From positions 11,306,101 through 11,370,100 of the forward strand of contig JAJEKV010000015.1 of assembly GCA_021234155.1 (NCBI GenBank): a stretch of 64,000 nucleotides of DNA, read 5' to 3'. The position numbers and the translations under genes are program-made. The first letter of the stretch is position 1; every line of letters begins with the position of its first letter. The notes under the pieces are model-generated. The model saw only the letters and a program-made list of their open reading frames with translations. It had not been told where the DNA came from and made no database searches. The DNA comes from Isoetes taiwanensis (lineage: Eukaryota; Streptophyta; Lycopodiopsida; Isoetales; Isoetaceae). Shown here piece after piece: positions 58,049-64,000 of the stretch.

Positions 58049-61000
58049 TTATGACAAATTTACTGGACTATCATTTGGTCCACCATGGAGCCGAAAGCAC
58101 TGCAGGGAAGAGTTAAATCAGAACAGAAGTTAAGGCACCACACATGGCTGTAACAACCCTACCTTGTAGCAGGAAACTGATTCATCAGGATAGAGTGCAA
58201 AAAATTTTGTTCCAATTCGAGCACGACAAAACACACATGCGGTTTCACTTGTAACCTGCACATAACGGAGAGTCTCTCGTAGACTCGCTAAATTTGCCTC
58301 CAAATTGATAGAACGAGATAGGTTGTGAACAATCTGCAACATCATCTATGTTCACATCTAGATGAAGTTGACAATAATAGCAAACTATCAACTAAATTTC
58401 TACCTGCCCTTGTCGATGAGAATGGACGTGATTTTTGATGATATGAGCAAGCATCTTGCAAGCCACATCAAGCGGCATCCTTGGAGACAGAACCTGCAAT
58501 AACAAAGAAAAAAAATATTGCAATCAAACTATTATTGATTAATTAAAGGTGGGAAAATGAACCAGACTTCTAGAACTTCGAGAGGATCAAGTAATGTCCC
58601 ATAACAAAGCAGTAGGTGTATTGCCGCTGCATACATAGGCTCCCTTTGGTCTGATTTCAAATATATGCTCAACAGCCTGCAAACAGTCATGAAATGTTTC
58701 TCACCAACCAAGGAAACAGAGAGAGAATGCCAGTTAGCAACATACTTCAAATAAGCATCAGATCTCCCTAGCTTGCAGCAATACTTCTCTGCAGCATCGA
58801 TATCCCCAAGCTTCCTGAAATATAACTGAGACTTCAAACCTATGGCTTTTAAATGAACTCGAAAAGTTATTTGATCAAAACGTACAATGCTAGAATTTGA
58901 AGTGCTGCAGTTTCATCTCCCTTCCTCATTTGTAATATGGCCTAGGAGTGGAAAAATATATATATCAGCACAGCTAACAATAACAGGCAAACAGCTTTAT
59001 CTGCAAATAAGTGTATGGGCTACACAATTATGGACTAGGGAGCAATTCTAGCTTCTGTTGCAAGGTATTACATAATTGCAGTGCAAAGCCCAACCATATG
59101 ATCGTGATTATCAAGTATAACAGGTATGATCAATTGAATTCTTTTTCTGAAGAAGAACAGCATACAAGTACTCAAAAAAGACAACAGAAACCAGCCAACG
59201 CTGAAAATAAACTGGTAAATAACCAATGCCTCTAGTAAGAAAAAGTATCATATGAAGAAATATAAACTCATAAATTAAATAAAAAGGGGGGTTAATTCTA
59301 ACAACCCATCAGACGCCCTAACTCTTATCTCTTTCATACATCAAGGATAAATTTTTCATCATTTACAAATGGAAATTACAATGTAAGGGCTTCATACAAT
59401 TGGCAGGGAAAATGCATAGAAAATATCTTCTCAAATTTCATTAACTATAGAAAAGAACATTACCTCTTCTCGCCATAACTTTTTATTAATTATCAAGTGA
59501 AGCACTGCTTCCACGTCATACTTGTCTGAGGCTTGCAGAAAAGACTGCAGCTTTTGCCGTTCAGCTGTGTCATGATTTCCAAATCTTTAACTTTGTTGCG
59601 TACATCATCTTTCATCTAATTAAAATATACATAACACTTACCATCATGGTTTGAAATGCCGCGAAGGACAGACTCAACTAGAGATAATGCTAGCTCGGTA
59701 TGATAATGAGGATCTTCAGAGCCCTGATCTTCCACAAGCCACTGTAAATACCTGGGCATAGAAAACAAAAGTTAGAGCAACTGTAGCACTGTTCTTCCAT
59801 ACAGAGAGGAGAGATGGCTCAATGAAGAAAAATTGTTTAAGTAATTGTTGCAAAATAAATTAGTTAATTAAGTAGTAAACATCTGATTTAAGTTATTTGT
59901 TGACTAGACCTTACTGACTTTCATCAGCCTCATGCCTCAGAGGTCAGCATATAGACTGATACTACCATAAATTGCTCCAATGCCATGTCAGAATTTATGT
60001 TGCGTGCATGCCAATTTTGTTTTCATCTTCTGCTGAAGCTTTATTACAGAAAGGCGACAGTTTTCGTTGAAGAAAATGACCCTATCTTCCATATTATAAA
60101 GGAAGCTCATATACTAAAAGAATCTCAAAACATCAAAACATAAAATCAATGTCTTTTATCAGCCACTCTTCTAGTGCTAACTAAATTTAACATAAAGAAA
60201 TGAATCATAAATTGGCATTCTTTGGAACTGTAGTATGGATCAGAACTAGAATTGAACATTATGCCTCTTGGAAGACATGTCTTCTTAAAATGCCTATTTG
60301 TGTGTCCTCTTTATTTATTTCTTATATTTGCAACACATTCAGAATAGAGAAAGATGATAAAGACTGCTTGTTTCAGCTCAATGCGTGTTTCCTGTGTCCA
60401 TAACACAAAGCCAATCTTTTTCATAGAGATGCAATAGGAAGAAATGTGTCCATAACACAAAAGCCAATTTTCGTCATAGAGATGCCATAAGAAGGAAAAA
60501 ACACCATATGTTTTCTTAACCTGCATGCCAGAATGCAAAAGCCAAGCACTTTGTGTGCACGTGTTTTCGGTTGTATGCATGCCGGCTTTCACCCCTTTTT
60601 CCTCTCCCCGGCACAGGGGGTGGGGTGAGAAAGGGAAGTCTTATGTGTATTCGTTTTTAATTGCTATTGGAAAGATGGAGTTGCCAAGGCGAGGAATGAT
60701 ATGTATTCACTTGTCTAAGGTTCCATTGACTTGTTCGAATCCAACCATTTTGCCACGTAGAAGAAACGAAGATACCTTTGGCGAATTTCAGCTCCATTTG
60801 ATGCCAGAAGTTGCATAACCTTCTCTGCAAATACCACGAAGCTACTGACATTTAAAAGTCATCCTATACTTTGACAATTTTAGGAGAAGTCAAAACCTGG
60901 TGCTAAAGCTTCAGCCCGTTTAGTAGATGTGAGGATATCAAAAGCTAACGAGTGGTCAAGTTTCAAAATCTGACAAATCAAAATAGTATAAAATTAATTA

Positions 61001-64000
61001 TCTGTGATCCTGTAATTTTCCCCTCAATTTATTATACATGAGCAGTATAGAAAAGATGTATACATGAGATTTACCCATTCCACGTGCTGCAGCACCAGAT
61101 TACTTTCACAGGATTGCTCTAGGACCCTTGCTGCTTCAGCTGCAGCAGCAACTTGTGAACTGTTTGAGGATGAAGCTATCAAAGATCCATCTATTGCACC
61201 ACAAGCCAGATATTGCCAAATTTCAAGGGCAGATGTCCATAAGCTTCTTGCCTCATACAGAAGTACAAGAGCACGCAACTGTCCTGAGCTCCTTAGTGCG
61301 CTCTCTATCTCCTCCTGCACTGCCACGCAAGTCATAGAGTTACCATCCTAAATCTAACATTTTACTACATATACTTCTGACCACTATGAAGTATAGTTAT
61401 GGTAGACGGAGTTAGGAACATGTTTCAAGCATGCGATACTTTTACCATCCTCTTGAGAATTACTTCAGTATCTCAAGTGTCATTACTGTTTAACAGCAGA
61501 CAGACACTTCATGATGCTCCAGTCCAGCTGATGCTGGTTTTGAAGATTTATGGTGGAAACAGTATGTTCTATATAGCTAATAATCCTTGAGACTCTATAC
61601 CGGTTTGGTATATTCATTTCAATAAATACTAAAGATATATCAACAACCTAAATATTTCAGACCTTTTTCTCACGAATTGTCTCTTCCATTGCACGGATGT
61701 TCAATAAACCTTTCTTTCTCTTGGATATAATACATCTTTTCCTTCTCAGTGTGTCATGAATATACATGGAACTATGTTCATTTTTAGCCCTGGTTGGTAT
61801 ATTAGAGATATAATCAGTGAGTAAATACCATCAGACAGCCATTGTTATTGACCACAAGCTCTTCCAGTTCCTCTGAAGCACCCAACTGTATATGAAGTAG
61901 AACAAGAACTGTATCTACTGCTTCCTTCACAGCAGGCTTCAGATCCCTTTTCCGTACAATCTTCCAGTACCTAGAAACACAGCATGACATTACAAATCTA
62001 ACCTATCAAACTTCAACAAGGAAAAAATATATGGGTTACCTTATGAAGCTGTCAATGGCAAGGGAAAGATAGTTATTGAACTGCAGTGTCCTGATTGACA
62101 AACTACTATTTGGAGAATTCGGAACCAATGGAGAATAGCCAGTAGAAAGAAGCCCATTTTGACGTGCATGAACCCCATTTTCAATAACAAGATGTATGGC
62201 CTGTGGAGGGGGATGCAAGCCCCAGTAACGTTTCCTAGGAATCTAAATTAATAAGTAAGTATTTCTGTTGGAAAAATAAATTTTTTGATTGAATTCAACT
62301 TGGAGGCAGCTTAAGCAAATCTGTTCAAAGACAGGAAATTAATGAAGCAAAAGAACAAAGAAAAAACAGGCTAGATCAACAGATTCAGAAATCAAGAAAA
62401 AACAGAATGTCTACTTTGCACACCACTTTGAATGCATGTGATAAGCATGACGTACAGAAAAGATCACAATAATCAACAAGTAAAAAAAGGAAAGATGTAG
62501 TATAGTTTATGAGGGCAAAACACCAGAGTGTTTAGCTTGGCTTCAGTCTCCCATCCAATTTTACTTTCTTATTGAAGGACGTCCTTTTTTATGATCATTT
62601 TACTAACCAACGCCTTTAGGGTTGCCAGTACTATTCTATTCTACTTTTCCTCATAAAGAAAGTTGTTATATGCATTTTAGGTGGACCTGAACTTTTTAGG
62701 AAATGCATGCCTTTTTTGGTTATCTAAAGAAGGTGAGCTTTCCTTTCCAGGCGCAAGGGATTTGCTATCAGCTTGATATACTAGCATGTTTCAACCGCTA
62801 AAAGGTTTCTACATTTCCTTGTTTCAGATGACCATGGATTTTGCTTTGTATTCCACCAAGTAGATTTGGTCTCTGACTTTTATATTGCACAAGGTATTTT
62901 ACCGTGGAACATGCCACGTAGTTCACGGATCAACAAAATATTGTTCCGTGGATCAACAAATCTTAGTCTAAGCCTTGCAGATACTATTGTAACAGTCTAT
63001 GCTGAAGCATATACGTTAAGGTCAGCATCATTTCAGGTCATCAAACCTCTCTTCAGTAGAGTCTATGAAGATGCAGGGGAACTAACTCCGGAATAGTATC
63101 CTGTTAACATTATAGTCTTAGGGTCTTCTTCATACATTTGATGATTTGAGAGAGTTCAGCAATGCTATTAAATACATCATTAAAATAACCCAATGTCAAA
63201 CCATACCAAGGTACGCCAACGAGAAGTCAAGGATGGGAAGAACAAGAAGAGCTCAGTTGGTTCGACAAGAGTTGACTGCAAAAGGTGATCTATCGCCTCT
63301 TTAAACCGTAAGTCAAAGAGCAACATAAAGCCAGCTTCTGCATGCACCATTGCAAGTCTCCGATTTCTATGCTCTTCAACTTCTTCTAAAGCAAATTCTT
63401 TTGCCAAAGTAATGGCTTCGTCAAACTCTTTCTGTTTCAGAAGTTCCCGAATTTGATCTTCTAAAGAAACTTGCACTAGACAGCAAACCTGCATGATGAT
63501 GGAATTTATAATCATTTTTAATGCCAGAAACCATTTTTCTGCAACTAAAGCAGTAAGATATTAATATTTCGTTCACACAAATATCTATTGCAATTTTATC
63601 TTTAAGAAGAAAATGAGCCAAGAAATGACAAGCAAACCTTTGAAAAGTTCGCTACAGCAACAACTGGGCTGTCTTTGTCATCCGTTATAAGACATATTTC
63701 CTTATGTGGGGATCCAAATGAGAAAAACTGTATCTTCTCACCTGTTCGATAATGGAACACCTCAAGCCTACCTTCTTTCCCCACAATGACGTATGGAGTC
63801 ATTTGACCAATTCCATCGGGAGAATATTCAAAGACCAAACTTCCAGCAGAAGGCTGGCCCTCATTATTTGCTATTATACCAATGTTCTCTACCAAAAGCA
63901 GCACCTCCTGCTCGTTTGGAAAAGGCTTTAAGATTGGCCTCCATGCAACACTTTGTTCAAAAGACATTAATTTAGTAACCTGGCCATCGACTAGAGAAAA
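58049..64000 (-). CDS. VPS3: VPS3 / TGFBRAP1-like CORVET subunit (5' end outside window)
   Basis: VPS3 is the CORVET-specific tether that binds Rab5 on early endosomes and vacuole-bound vesicles. Fifteen minus-strand coding segments can be placed: 64000-63638, 63488-63207, 62242-62040, 61970-61829, 61314-61075, 60969-60897, 60824-60776, 59751-59642, about 59600-59464, 58941-58886, 58814-58746, 58676-58568, 58493-58404, 58333-58163 and 58099-58049. All have GT-AG borders, and all joins are in phase except into the ninth segment. N-terminal part: CNH beta-propeller (YVIVGKEGRLEVFHYRTGEK). Next: VPS39/TRAP1 domain 1 (LKQKEFDEAITLAKEF; RYWGLHPPP; YWKIVRKRDLKPAV). C-terminal: helical repeats (ILKLDHSLAFDIL; GDIDAAEKYCCKLGRSDAY; EPMYAAAIHLLLCYG; HRQGQIVHNLSR) and a zinc finger (CVFCRARIGTKFFALYPDE, CYKCF). 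The stop is TAA at 58049-58051. In the ninth segment the frame is off by one near 59575; one extra G in GGAAATC would fix it, so it may be a homopolymer error. Confidence 0.93.

Noticed and set aside
57900-58133. 77-aa plus-strand ORF that reads like protein
   Set aside because: It is antisense to the last VPS3 exon (58049-58099), which completes the zinc finger in phase; no motif supports the plus-strand reading.
1-64000. CRISPR array, operon or bacterial insertion sequence
   Set aside because: No regularly spaced repeats, and the content is clearly eukaryotic (introns, LINEs, gypsy elements).

Overview
The window looks like nuclear DNA of a land plant. It is AT-rich and packed with transposable elements, its coding segments are split by GT-AG introns, and it carries one clear housekeeping gene: the CORVET tethering subunit VPS3 (TGFBRAP1-like), in the plant form with the RYWGLHPPP segment and a C-terminal zinc finger. 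I cannot name the species. Almost everything left of 58 kb is mobile or repetitive DNA.

Layout. 0.2-3.15 kb: two minus-strand spliced coding segments of unknown, coiled-coil-rich proteins. 3.15-4.2 kb: two LINE 3' ends facing outward, one with a (TAGAA)n tail. 4.5-8.33 kb and 18.92-21.03 kb: two copies of one dispersed repeat. Copy 1 carries two later insertions, a 262-bp terminal-inverted-repeat element and a 1.26-kb hairpin-bearing insertion; copy 2 shows both empty sites. 9.2-14.4 kb: decayed plus-strand coding pieces, among them an FCP1/NIF-type phosphatase-like pseudogene, next to a minus-strand relict of a DDE-type transposase family. 14.5-15.2 kb: weak exons. 16.9-18.3 kb: a LINE tail and local tandem duplications. 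21.96-23.06 kb: a minus-strand LINE fragment.

22.93-55.75 kb is a head-to-tail tandem duplication of about 16.4 kb, with a CAATA microhomology at its single junction near 39.36 kb. Each unit holds, in order: non-coding repeat DNA; a 4.96-kb DNA transposon with long terminal inverted repeats and a spliced minus-strand transposase; a LINE with endonuclease, reverse transcriptase and an (ATTCT)n tail; a gutted Ty3/gypsy LTR element with 230-bp terminal repeats; and a plus-strand basic/coiled-coil coding segment. From about 30.2 to 50.6 kb the two units differ from each other almost only at CAG/CTG (and some CCG) trinucleotides. That is the signature of base-calling errors at CHG-methylated sites in unpolished long reads, so most frameshifts inside this block should not be read as biology.

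56.1-57.46 kb is another LINE remnant with an (ATTCT)n tail, ending about 0.6 kb from the VPS3 stop codon. 58.05-64.0 kb is VPS3 on the minus strand, with 15 recognisable coding segments and its 5' part running off the window. The host gene stands apart from the repeats and shares no function with them. The repeats fit the usual picture of nested insertions in CHG-methylated plant chromatin.
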